Assembly (NCBI GenBank): GCA_020056965.1
Contig: JAGVGT010000031.1
Span: 54,170 to 118,169, forward strand
Direction of reading: 5' to 3'
Length of the DNA: 64,000 bases
DNA from: Deltaproteobacteria bacterium
GTDB taxonomy: Bacteria > Desulfobacterota > Desulfobulbia > Desulfobulbales > JAGXFP01
The notes below the pieces were generated by a model. It was not told where the DNA came from. It was given only the letters and a program-made list of their open reading frames with translations, and did no database searches. The stretch's first letter is position 1, and each line of letters starts with the position of its first letter. Both the position numbers and the translations under genes were made by a program. Positions 55,905 through 64,000 of this stretch are shown piece after piece.

Positions 55905-56474
55905 ATGCTGCGATTCGCCATCCTCTTCGCCCTGATCATGCTGAAGGCGCCCTCTGCCTGGGCGGGCGGCCCGACCGACCAGGCGCTGCTCGACACGGTC
56001 CGCGGTTTCTACGGCTGGGCCCTGGAACAGGGCAAGGAAACCGTCCTGCTGGAGCCGAGGATCATGGCGGTGACCGGCACCAACCGCCTCTACCTCGACC
56101 TTGCCAGCCTGGATTCGTTCACGACCGGCTTCCTGGGTTCCGGCTATTTCGCCCCGGAGTTTGCCCAGACGCTGGCCGGCTATTACCGGAAACATCAGGC
56201 CGAGATTGCCGCCCTCCCCCAGTCGGAGTTTGACGAGATGGAGCAGGACGGCCGCGGGCTGCTCCTGGAAACGGAGGACATGGACCTCTTCTTCTGTGCC
56301 CAGGAATATGAATACAGCAAGCAATTCGTCCAGGGCATTCGGCTCAAGAGCGCCTGGGTCGAGGGCGCAACCGCCGCCGCGGTCGTCATCTCGCCCGCCA
56401 AGTGGGAAACCACCTTCCACTTCGTCAAAGTCCAGGACCGCTGGCTTATTTCCGGCTATTGCGTTTTCAGATAA
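55905..56474 (+). CDS. exported hypothetical protein (DUF3828-like)
   Basis: Signal peptide MLRFAILFALIMLKAPSAWA; WETTFHFVKVQDRWLISGYCVF. Confidence 0.55.
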   Translation: MLRFAILFALIMLKAPSAWAGGPTDQALLDTVRGFYGWALEQGKETVLLEPRIMAVTGTNRLYLDLASLDSFTTGFLGSGYFAPEFAQTLAGYYRKHQAEIAALPQSEFDEMEQDGRGLLLETEDMDLFFCAQEYEYSKQFVQGIRLKSAWVEGATAAAVVISPAKWETTFHFVKVQDRWLISGYCVFR

Positions 56475-56502
56475 AACGATTTCCTAACCCAAGGTGATCA
56501 AG

Positions 56503-56724
56503 ATGCCGTCGAATAACAGTCGAGACGTGGAGAAGGAATACGCCAAGGCAGAGTTCGTCGCGAAGCTTCGTCGGTTAGCCGACGCCATCGAGAAAGGCGA
56601 CCGATTTGAAATCCAGATTGCCGGTGAGCGGATTTATGTTCCCGTCCGGGCCAACTTCACGGTTGAGCATGAAAGGTCAGCCACCGAAGAAGAAATTGAG
56701 TTCCAGATAAAGTGGGCTCTGTAA
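56503..56724 (+). CDS. amphi-Trp domain protein
   Basis: LRRLADAIEKGDRFEIQIAGERIYVPVRANFTVEHE...EIEFQIKW. Confidence 0.8.
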   Translation: MPSNNSRDVEKEYAKAEFVAKLRRLADAIEKGDRFEIQIAGERIYVPVRANFTVEHERSATEEEIEFQIKWAL

Positions 56725-56930
56725 CCCAGAGCTATAGAACTCGATAAATGCCGAGCATTGCCATCATGAGTTTGCCGGCGGCCCTTCCTTGAGTGGCCTG
56801 CCAAAATTTCCTTGCCCGCCGCACCGGGCTTCGTGGTAGTCTTTCCATGGCGCCGAGCGGTCTCCCCACCTCCCGTCGCCCGTTGACCGGCTCACTTTTC
56901 CCCTTTGCTAAATGACCAAGGAGCACGAAT

Positions 56931-57935
56931 ATGACCATCAAGATCGGCATCAACGGTTTCGGCCGGATCGGCAGGGCAATCTTCCGGGCCAGGGACATGG
57001 ACCCGGCCTTCGCCGACATCGAAATCGTCGCCATCAACGACCTCACCGACAACGCCACCCTGGCCCATTTGCTTAAATACGATTCGGTCATGGGCGTTTA
57101 CACCGCCGAGGTCAAGGCCAACGAGCAGGGTATTACCGTGGCGGGCCGCCAGGTGGCCATTTTCAACCATCGCAACCCGGCCGACATCCCCTGGGGCAGC
57201 CTGGGGGTTGATTACGTGGTCGAGTCCACCGGCTATTTCACCAGTGGTGAGAAGGCCCACGCCCACATCGATGCCGGGGCCAAGAAGGTGGTGATCTCGG
57301 CCCCGGCCAAGGGCGAGGTCAAGACCATCGTCATGGGGGTCAACGAGGACGACTACGATCCCACCGTTGACCATATCGTCTCCAACGCCTCCTGCACCAC
57401 CAACTGCCTGGCCCCGGTCGCCAAGGTGATCCTGAACCGTTTCGGGATCAAAAAGGGATTGATGACCACCGTCCACGCCTATACCAACGACCAGAGCCTC
57501 CTGGACTTCCCCCACTCCGATCTGCGCCGGGCCAGGGCGGCGGCGATGTCGATGATCCCCACCAAGACCGGGGCGGCGGCAGCCGTGGCCCTGGTCCTCC
57601 CCGACCTGAAGGGCAAGTTCGACGGCCTGGCGGTGCGGGTGCCGACCCCCAACGTCTCGCTGGTTGACGTGGTGATGGAGGTGGAACGGGAGACCAATGT
57701 CACCGAGGTCAACCAGGCCTTAAAGGATGAGGCCAACCGCTATCTGGGCTACTCCGACGAACCGCTGGTCTCCATCGATTACCAGGGCAACCCCCACTCC
57801 TCGGTGGTGGACGCCATGTCCACCAAGGTGATCGGTTCCATGGTCAAGATCCTGAGCTGGTACGATAATGAATGGGGCTACTCCAACCGGGTCCTCGACC
57901 TGATCCGCCACATGGAGGCCAACAAGGCGCTGTAG
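56931..57935 (+). CDS. gap: glyceraldehyde-3-phosphate dehydrogenase
   Basis: INGFGRIGRAIFRA, SNASCTTNCLAPVAKV, SWYDNEWGYSNRVLDL. Confidence 0.97.
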   Translation: MTIKIGINGFGRIGRAIFRARDMDPAFADIEIVAINDLTDNATLAHLLKYDSVMGVYTAEVKANEQGITVAGRQVAIFNHRNPADIPWGSLGVDYVVESTGYFTSGEKAHAHIDAGAKKVVISAPAKGEVKTIVMGVNEDDYDPTVDHIVSNASCTTNCLAPVAKVILNRFGIKKGLMTTVHAYTNDQSLLDFPHSDLRRARAAAMSMIPTKTGAAAAVALVLPDLKGKFDGLAVRVPTPNVSLVDVVMEVERETNVTEVNQALKDEANRYLGYSDEPLVSIDYQGNPHSSVVDAMSTKVIGSMVKILSWYDNEWGYSNRVLDLIRHMEANKAL

Positions 57936-57971
57936 GAAACGACGGCAACGGACTGCGGAAAGGGAGATTCG

Positions 57972-58874
57972 ATGAAATTCAACAAGCAATCCTACCAGCG
58001 CATCATCGCGACCTTGCATGACGGCCTCTACTTTGTCGATCGCGACCGGCAGATCTCCTACTGGAACCGTTCCGCCGAGAAAATTTCCGGCTTTATGGCC
58101 GATGAAGTGGTGGGCCGGCATTGTTCGGATAATATCCTGACCCACATGGATGGCGAGGGCAATTGCCTCTGCCTCGACAGGTGCCCACTGGCCTTTACCA
58201 TGGAGGACGGCCAGCCCCGAGAGGCCGTGGTCTACATGCATCACCGGGACGGCCATCGGGTTCCGGTGTCGGTGCGGACCAGCGCCCTGACCGACGAGAA
58301 CGGCGTTATCGTCGGCGGGGTCGAGTTGTTCACCGATATCAGCGGCCTGGGCGCCAACGAGTTGCGGGTCCAGGAACTCGAAAAGCTGGCCCTGCTGGAC
58401 AATCTGACCCGGCTCGCCAATCGTCATTACCTGGAAAGGGAACTCCAGAGCCACTTCGAAGAAAAGAAACGTCTGGCCGCCAGCTTCGGCGTTCTTTTCA
58501 TGGATATCGATTGGTTCAAAAAGTTCAACGATACTTACGGCCATGACGTGGGCGACGAAGTTCTGAAATTTGTCGCCAACACCCTGATCACCAATTCGCG
58601 GCCCTTTGACCTATACGGCCGCTGGGGCGGCGAGGAGTTTATCGGCATCATCAGGAACTGCACGACCGCAGAGCTGGAGGTGATCGGCAACCGGGTGCGG
58701 CTGCTGATCGAACATGCCTACCTCATCCATCAGGGCCAGGAGCTGCGAGTCACCGTTTCCATGGGGGCGACCCTCTTCCGGGATGGCGACAATATGGAAA
58801 CCCTGATCAAGCGGGCCGATACCCTGATGTACGAGAGTAAGAGGGAAGGCCGGAACCGCTTGACCATCCGCTGA
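57972..58874 (+). CDS. PAS-GGDEF diguanylate cyclase
   Basis: PAS N-terminus; LDNLTRLANRHYLE...MDIDWFKKFNDTYGHDVGDEVLK...RWGGEEFI. Confidence 0.95.
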   Translation: MKFNKQSYQRIIATLHDGLYFVDRDRQISYWNRSAEKISGFMADEVVGRHCSDNILTHMDGEGNCLCLDRCPLAFTMEDGQPREAVVYMHHRDGHRVPVSVRTSALTDENGVIVGGVELFTDISGLGANELRVQELEKLALLDNLTRLANRHYLERELQSHFEEKKRLAASFGVLFMDIDWFKKFNDTYGHDVGDEVLKFVANTLITNSRPFDLYGRWGGEEFIGIIRNCTTAELEVIGNRVRLLIEHAYLIHQGQELRVTVSMGATLFRDGDNMETLIKRADTLMYESKREGRNRLTIR

Positions 58875-59141
58875 GCCGCGGCCGGTTCCGTTCATAACCC
58901 AGCGAAAGCCCGATTTGTCGGCCTGGCTGGTGCAGCCAGGCAAGCTTGCGTTATTACACCACGGTGAAGATCGCCGTCCTCGCCTATCTGCTTCGCCAGG
59001 CTCGCCGTTGTCCTTCGGGAAGCCTGAATTGATGGCTGCTCCCGAAAACCTCCTTGCCAGAAACGATCCGGCGTGGCAGTTTCCTTTGGAGCTGCCCCGG
59101 TTGGCGGGGTCTGCTGTTCCACCTTCCTCACCCAGAGCCTT

Positions 59142-62100
59142 ATGACCACCGACGAAAAACCCGTGCTCGAGTCCGACGCCCTCAAGGCCAATCTACTGGA
59201 AACCGCGGTGGATGAGGTGGTGGTGCCGCCTGAGCTGCGACTGCTCGAAGAGATTGTCGCCCCCTACAAGGGCGTGGCCACGACCATCAGCGGCCTGCTC
59301 TTCGAGATCAGCCATCCCTTTCGCAACTGGAGCCTGATTCTGCCCCGGCTGCGCGGCTTCGCCCTCAAGAATCACGTTTACTACCACAAGCACCCCCAGG
59401 GCCCCGAGGCCTTGGAGCGCTTCTGTGACCTGTTTCTCGCCGCCATCGCCGACACCCGCAAAAACGAAGTCCAGCTGGCCCAGGCCATGGAAGCACTGCT
59501 GGCCTACCTGGAAAAGGTGGTGGCCGGTCTGGAGGATGGTGATCTCCCGACTTACCGCGACGCCCTAGGGGGTTGTTTCAACCGGCTGGGGGAGCTGGAC
59601 GAGAAGACCATGCTCTTCATGGTCCAAGGTCACCACCCGATCAAGAAGATTGGCGCCACCATGCTCAGTCTGGTGGCGCGGCAGGGCGAGGGGGCGGTTT
59701 ATGACTTCACCCCCCTGGCCGCCCTGATCCAGAAGCTCCTCCGGTTGAATTTCCAGTACTGGCTGAGCGAGGATGATCCGCTGCCCTGGTTCCTGGGCGA
59801 GTGCGGCGAACTTTGCCGGGGCTGGCAGGCCGGGCGGCTGTTCAACGCCATCTCTCACCAGCGCATCCGCGAGCACCTGGCGGCGGCCGAGGCGGTGGTC
59901 GTGGCCGCCAATCCCAAGGCGGCTCTGGAAAAGCTTCTGGAGCTGCCGGCCCACATGGATATCGTCCGCTTCTACAAAGAGATTCCGGAAAAACTGGTGG
60001 AGGCGGGGGCCGAACTGCTGCCCGAGGCCGGCGACCGTTTCGCCGAAAACCGCAAGCTGCTCTTCCTCTTCCGGATCATGGACACCGCCGGCCTCTACCT
60101 GATCCACGAGGAGACTCTGCGAGAGATCAATCGCGGCCTGATCCAGCTGATCCGCCAGCAGACCTTCGAGGAGATCGAATCCTTCCTGCTCACCACCTTC
60201 AAGCTCTTAAAGGCCAACGTCCGCCGCTACCCGCACACCTCGCTACAGTGCATCCAGGTCCTGGGCGCCGAGGTCTTTAAAAGGGAGAGCAGCCGGCTGG
60301 TCGAGACCTTCCTCTGGGAGACGGTGCGTTTCGGCTTTCAGTACGCCCGGGTCAGCGGGGTGGACGAGGAGTGGCAGCCGATCTACAACCCCTCGCACCT
60401 GGAGAACATCCGGGTCTGGCTGAGCCTGATCATGCAGGAGCCGAAGTGGTGCTCCACCCTCTTTTCGGCCCTGATCATCAACCTCAAGCTCTCCGGCACC
60501 TGCGTCAAGGACACCGACCTCTTCCAGCGCGACATCAGTGAGCTGTTAAACCACCCGATCGAGCCGGTCTTCAACCTGGTCAAGCAGTTTGCCAAGTTGA
60601 TGCCGGTCTTCTTCAATGAGATCGGCGCCGAGGGGGTGCTGCGCGAGGTCTCCACCGAGTTGGACGAGATCCACAGCCGCCGCGATCTCCTGATTCACTT
60701 CCTGCGCAAGCAGAGCCACGTGGAGAGCAGCAACCTGATCGTTGATTTCATCCGAGCGATCTTCGAGTTCTGGCTGACCCTGGACAAATCGGTGCTGACC
60801 CCCTATCTGCCCGAAGAGGTGCTGGCCCGGATTTCGGTCAACGGCCACTACGTGGACGACCTGCACACCTTGATGACTCGGGGCATGGCCCAGCGCGGCA
60901 TCACCACCATCGACCAGTTTCTCGACTGGGAGGAGCGCCGGCTGGCCTCTTTCGTCGCGCGGCAGTCCGACCTGGCCGGTGACGAAACCCGCCGCTTTGT
61001 CCTGCTGATCCGGATGTTCAAGCTGGTCAACCAGAAGTACAACCTGGGCTTCCAGGAGCTTCGTTTGCAGCTGGAGCAGGCCGCCAACTCGGGTTTCCCG
61101 GAGATGACCGGGCTGATCGAGGTGCTGGACTCCGGCGATACCTTCCAGTGCCTGTCGGCCCTGCTCGAGCGGCTGGAGGACTTGAAGACCGTGATCCTGA
61201 GCAGCGAACAGTTTGCCGCCAAGGAGGACATCTACCACAAGCGCCACATCGCCGTCGACATCCCCTCGGTTTACGGCCGCTACCGGGAACGCAAGTTCGA
61301 CGCTCTGGGGTTGACCTTCCGGCTGGAGAACCTGGCCAACCTCTATCTGGAAAAACTGCCGGAGTCGGTCAACCTCTCCTTTATCACCCGGGCCACCTTC
61401 ATCCGGATCGGCAAGTGTCTGCGCATCTACCTGCGGGCCCTGCGGATCGACGGGGTCACCAGCCGACGCCTGGAGACCTATCTCTCCTTGCTCTCCAGCT
61501 CCATCGGCATCAAGCGCTTCTCCTATACCCAGTACCTGGACATCTTCCGGGGGTTATCCGAGGGGGTGAAGGACGTCATCTACGCTTACTACACCAATAT
61601 CCACGAGAACAACCTGTCGATCATCGTCCCGCAGATCTGCGCCGGCGATGGCGAGGACAACCTGCTCGCCAAGTATCGCGGCCTCTGGCTGGCGGACGAT
61701 CAGGCCGGTTCGATCCACCGCCTCTCGGAATCCTTCCTGCGCGACCTGATCGCCGGCACCTTCGGCTTGCAGCTGCTGGACAACTTCATTACCCGCATCT
61801 ACCAGACCCTGGAGAACCAGAAAGACCTGCTGGATGAGCACACCCTCGACCTCTTGATGACTTACAACCCCGAGCGGGTGGTCAGCTCCCTGCACCAGCG
61901 CAGCTCCTTCAGCCGCAACCTGATTCTCCTGGGCAACAAGGGTTTCAACCTCACCCAGCTGGCCGCCGACGGCAAGCCGGTGCCGCCGGGCTTCGTGCTT
62001 ACCACCGAGATCTTCCGCTGCTGGCCGGCCATCGTCAAGTTCAACCGGGCCCGCGATGAGCTGATGGCCCGGATTCGCGGGGCACTGAACGAGGTGGAGC

Positions 62101-63404
62101 GCCAGACCGGCCGCAAATTTGGCGACCCGGACAATCCGCTGCTCCTTTCGGTGCGGAGCGGGGCGGCGGTGTCGATGCCGGGGATGATGGCCACCATCCA
62201 CAATGTCGGGTTGAACGAGGACCTGGTGGAGGGGTTCGCCAAGGAGCCCGGCCGCGAGTTCCTGGCCTGGGATAATTACCGGCGTTTCTTACAGTCATGG
62301 GCGATGACAGTCGGTGTTGCCCGTGAAACTTTTCAGAATTTGATGAATACCGCCAAGCAACGGCATGGAGTGTCAGTTAAGAGACTATTTACTCCATCAC
62401 AGATGCGCGAGCTGGCCCTGGCCTATCAGGAACATATCCGGGAATTAGGGGTGGAGATTCCCGAGGACCCCTGGCTGCAGCTGACCGGGGCCATCGAGAT
62501 GGTCCTGCACTCCTGGGACACCGAGAAGACCCGCGAGTACCGCAGCCTGATGGATGTTTCCGACTACTGGGGCACGGCGGTGATCGTCCAGGCCATGGTC
62601 TTCGGCAACCTGGGCGAAACTTCCGGCAGCGGGGTGCTCTTCACCGCCCATCCCTACCGCAAGGTCCAGCGGGTGGCGCTCTGGGGCGATTACGCGGTGG
62701 GTGATCAGGGCGAGGATATCGTCAGCGGCCTGGTCGCCACCTATCCGGTCTCGGTGGAGCAGGCCGAGCTGGATGGGCGCGAGGCCCAGATGTCCCTGGA
62801 GGTGCGCTTCCCGGCGATCTACGAGCGGCTCCTGGCCATCGCCCGCGACCTGGGCTACGTCAAGCGCTGGAACCCCCAGGAGATCGAGTTCACCTTCGAC
62901 GGCCCGGCGGCGGATAATCTCTATCTGCTCCAGACCCGCGACATGATCACCATCAAGAAAAAGGAGAGCTTCCAGGTCTTCGCCGATGAGATCGACGCCA
63001 GCCTGCTGGGCCACGGCATCGGGGTGAGCGGCAGCGCCCTGGCCGGTCGGGCGGTCTTTACCGACGCGAATATCCAGGCGCTGCGGGCCAGTGATCCATC
63101 CGTCCCGCTGATCCTGATCCGCCAGGACACGGTGCCGGAGGACATCAAGGACATCTCCATGGTCGATGGCCTCCTGACCGCCCGGGGCGGCCAGACCTCG
63201 CACGCCTCGGTGGTGGCCCTGCGGCTGGAGAAAACCTGCGTGGTCGGCTGCAACGCCCTGAAGGTTTATGAAACCGAGGAGCGGGCCGAGATCAACGGCG
63301 TCGTGATCCGCTTCGGCGATGAGATCAGTATCGACGGTCGCAAAGGCTTGTTCCTGAAGGGTACGCACCAGATTCGCCAGGAGATGCATATTTTGCCGAT
63401 CTAA
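59142..63404 (+). CDS. PPDK/PEP-synthase-related protein (large novel N-terminus + ATP-grasp + phosphohistidine domain)
   Basis: GNKGFNLTQLAADGKPVPPGFVLTTEIF, SVRSGAAVSMPGMMATIHNVG, LLTARGGQTSHASVVALRL; stops shortly after. Confidence 0.85.
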   Translation: MTTDEKPVLESDALKANLLETAVDEVVVPPELRLLEEIVAPYKGVATTISGLLFEISHPFRNWSLILPRLRGFALKNHVYYHKHPQGPEALERFCDLFLAAIADTRKNEVQLAQAMEALLAYLEKVVAGLEDGDLPTYRDALGGCFNRLGELDEKTMLFMVQGHHPIKKIGATMLSLVARQGEGAVYDFTPLAALIQKLLRLNFQYWLSEDDPLPWFLGECGELCRGWQAGRLFNAISHQRIREHLAAAEAVVVAANPKAALEKLLELPAHMDIVRFYKEIPEKLVEAGAELLPEAGDRFAENRKLLFLFRIMDTAGLYLIHEETLREINRGLIQLIRQQTFEEIESFLLTTFKLLKANVRRYPHTSLQCIQVLGAEVFKRESSRLVETFLWETVRFGFQYARVSGVDEEWQPIYNPSHLENIRVWLSLIMQEPKWCSTLFSALIINLKLSGTCVKDTDLFQRDISELLNHPIEPVFNLVKQFAKLMPVFFNEIGAEGVLREVSTELDEIHSRRDLLIHFLRKQSHVESSNLIVDFIRAIFEFWLTLDKSVLTPYLPEEVLARISVNGHYVDDLHTLMTRGMAQRGITTIDQFLDWEERRLASFVARQSDLAGDETRRFVLLIRMFKLVNQKYNLGFQELRLQLEQAANSGFPEMTGLIEVLDSGDTFQCLSALLERLEDLKTVILSSEQFAAKEDIYHKRHIAVDIPSVYGRYRERKFDALGLTFRLENLANLYLEKLPESVNLSFITRATFIRIGKCLRIYLRALRIDGVTSRRLETYLSLLSSSIGIKRFSYTQYLDIFRGLSEGVKDVIYAYYTNIHENNLSIIVPQICAGDGEDNLLAKYRGLWLADDQAGSIHRLSESFLRDLIAGTFGLQLLDNFITRIYQTLENQKDLLDEHTLDLLMTYNPERVVSSLHQRSSFSRNLILLGNKGFNLTQLAADGKPVPPGFVLTTEIFRCWPAIVKFNRARDELMARIRGALNEVERQTGRKFGDPDNPLLLSVRSGAAVSMPGMMATIHNVGLNEDLVEGFAKEPGREFLAWDNYRRFLQSWAMTVGVARETFQNLMNTAKQRHGVSVKRLFTPSQMRELALAYQEHIRELGVEIPEDPWLQLTGAIEMVLHSWDTEKTREYRSLMDVSDYWGTAVIVQAMVFGNLGETSGSGVLFTAHPYRKVQRVALWGDYAVGDQGEDIVSGLVATYPVSVEQAELDGREAQMSLEVRFPAIYERLLAIARDLGYVKRWNPQEIEFTFDGPAADNLYLLQTRDMITIKKKESFQVFADEIDASLLGHGIGVSGSALAGRAVFTDANIQALRASDPSVPLILIRQDTVPEDIKDISMVDGLLTARGGQTSHASVVALRLEKTCVVGCNALKVYETEERAEINGVVIRFGDEISIDGRKGLFLKGTHQIRQEMHILPI

Positions 63405-63605
63405 ATCTGGTGCAGAAATTTTCGTAAATAATAAACCCGCATGGCCTCTAAAATTTACTAATATCAAACGCCAATCTATTGTATGAGGCAGATGTCCGAT
63501 GAACTACCGGCAGGTCCACTAGACCGTTGACGATATAACTGGTCATTCTGGATAGCCAAGACGGCATAACCGCCGCTGAATTAACTAAAGAACATGGTGA
63601 GATAA

Positions 63606-64000
63606 ATGGCAGGCAGCACTTTTGGCGAGCTTTTCCGGGTCACCACCTGGGGCGAGTCGCACGGGACGGCGGTGGGGGCGGTGGTGGACGGTTGTCCGCC
63701 CGGCTTGGAGTTATCGGCGGAAGACCTCCAGCGCGACCTCGACCGGCGCAAACCGGGCAGCGGCCCCGCCTCGACCCCCCGCAAGGAAGCGGACCGGGTG
63801 GAGATCATGTCCGGGATCTTCGAGGGCAAGACCACCGGCACACCGATCTCCCTGGTGATCTTTAACCAGGACGCCCACAGCAAGTCCTACGACAACTTGA
63901 AGGAGATCTTCCGGCCCGGCCACGGCGACCTCACCTATCTGAAGAAATACGGGATTCGCGATCATCGCGGCGGCGGGCGGGCCTCGGCCCGGGAAACCGC
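63606..64000 (+). CDS. aroC: chorismate synthase, truncated by window end
   Basis: [31 protein letters not shown]...[26 protein letters not shown]. Confidence 0.96.
   Translation, partial: MAGSTFGELFRVTTWGESHGTAVGAVVDGCPPGLELSAEDLQRDLDRRKPGSGPASTPRKEADRVEIMSGIFEGKTTGTPISLVIFNQDAHSKSYDNLKEIFRPGHGDLTYLKKYGIRDHRGGGRASARET

Overview
GC-rich bacterial chromosome segment, apparently from a deltaproteobacterial/Desulfobacterota-like sulfur or anaerobic organism (inferred from gene content only). No rRNA, tRNA or CRISPR array was recognised. The main points are: (1) A co-directional ~12 kb cluster (about 6.0-18.0 kb): a cysteine-free ArsR regulator with a palindromic operator candidate, TauE/SafE, two DsrE-like proteins, a large HdrA-like flavoprotein/ferredoxin, MvhD-like protein, two rhodanese-type proteins, an IscA/HesB-like protein, a double-cubane (HgdB/BcrC-like) reductase and its ATPase activator. 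It contains three ORFs broken by one in-frame TGA each, all readable as selenoproteins; two have an excellent AGGU-type bSECIS hairpin ~15-17 nt after the TGA. ORF callers split these genes, and the supplied track shows only their C-terminal fragments. (2) Two short integrase-less integron cassette arrays (CALIN-like) at ~1.08-2.95 kb and ~54.33-55.70 kb, identified because each cassette 5' end is the exact or near-exact complement of the R'' box of its own downstream attC. Their AT-rich cargo includes HEPN-like and DUF4238-like proteins and a tandem zinc-finger-like protein. (3) An O2/NO-type sensing island (30-35.6 kb) with four hemerythrin-domain proteins, including a globin-sensor/hemerythrin fusion. 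(4) Other unusual architectures: a sigma-54 activator with an LMW-phosphatase/ArsC-like N-terminus, and a 1421-aa PPDK-like protein lacking the PEP TIM barrel. The rest is mostly housekeeping (rnr, relA/spoT, gap, aroC, glycogen synthase, CcsA-like, NfeD/SPFH, etc.) interspersed with many REP-like intergenic hairpins.
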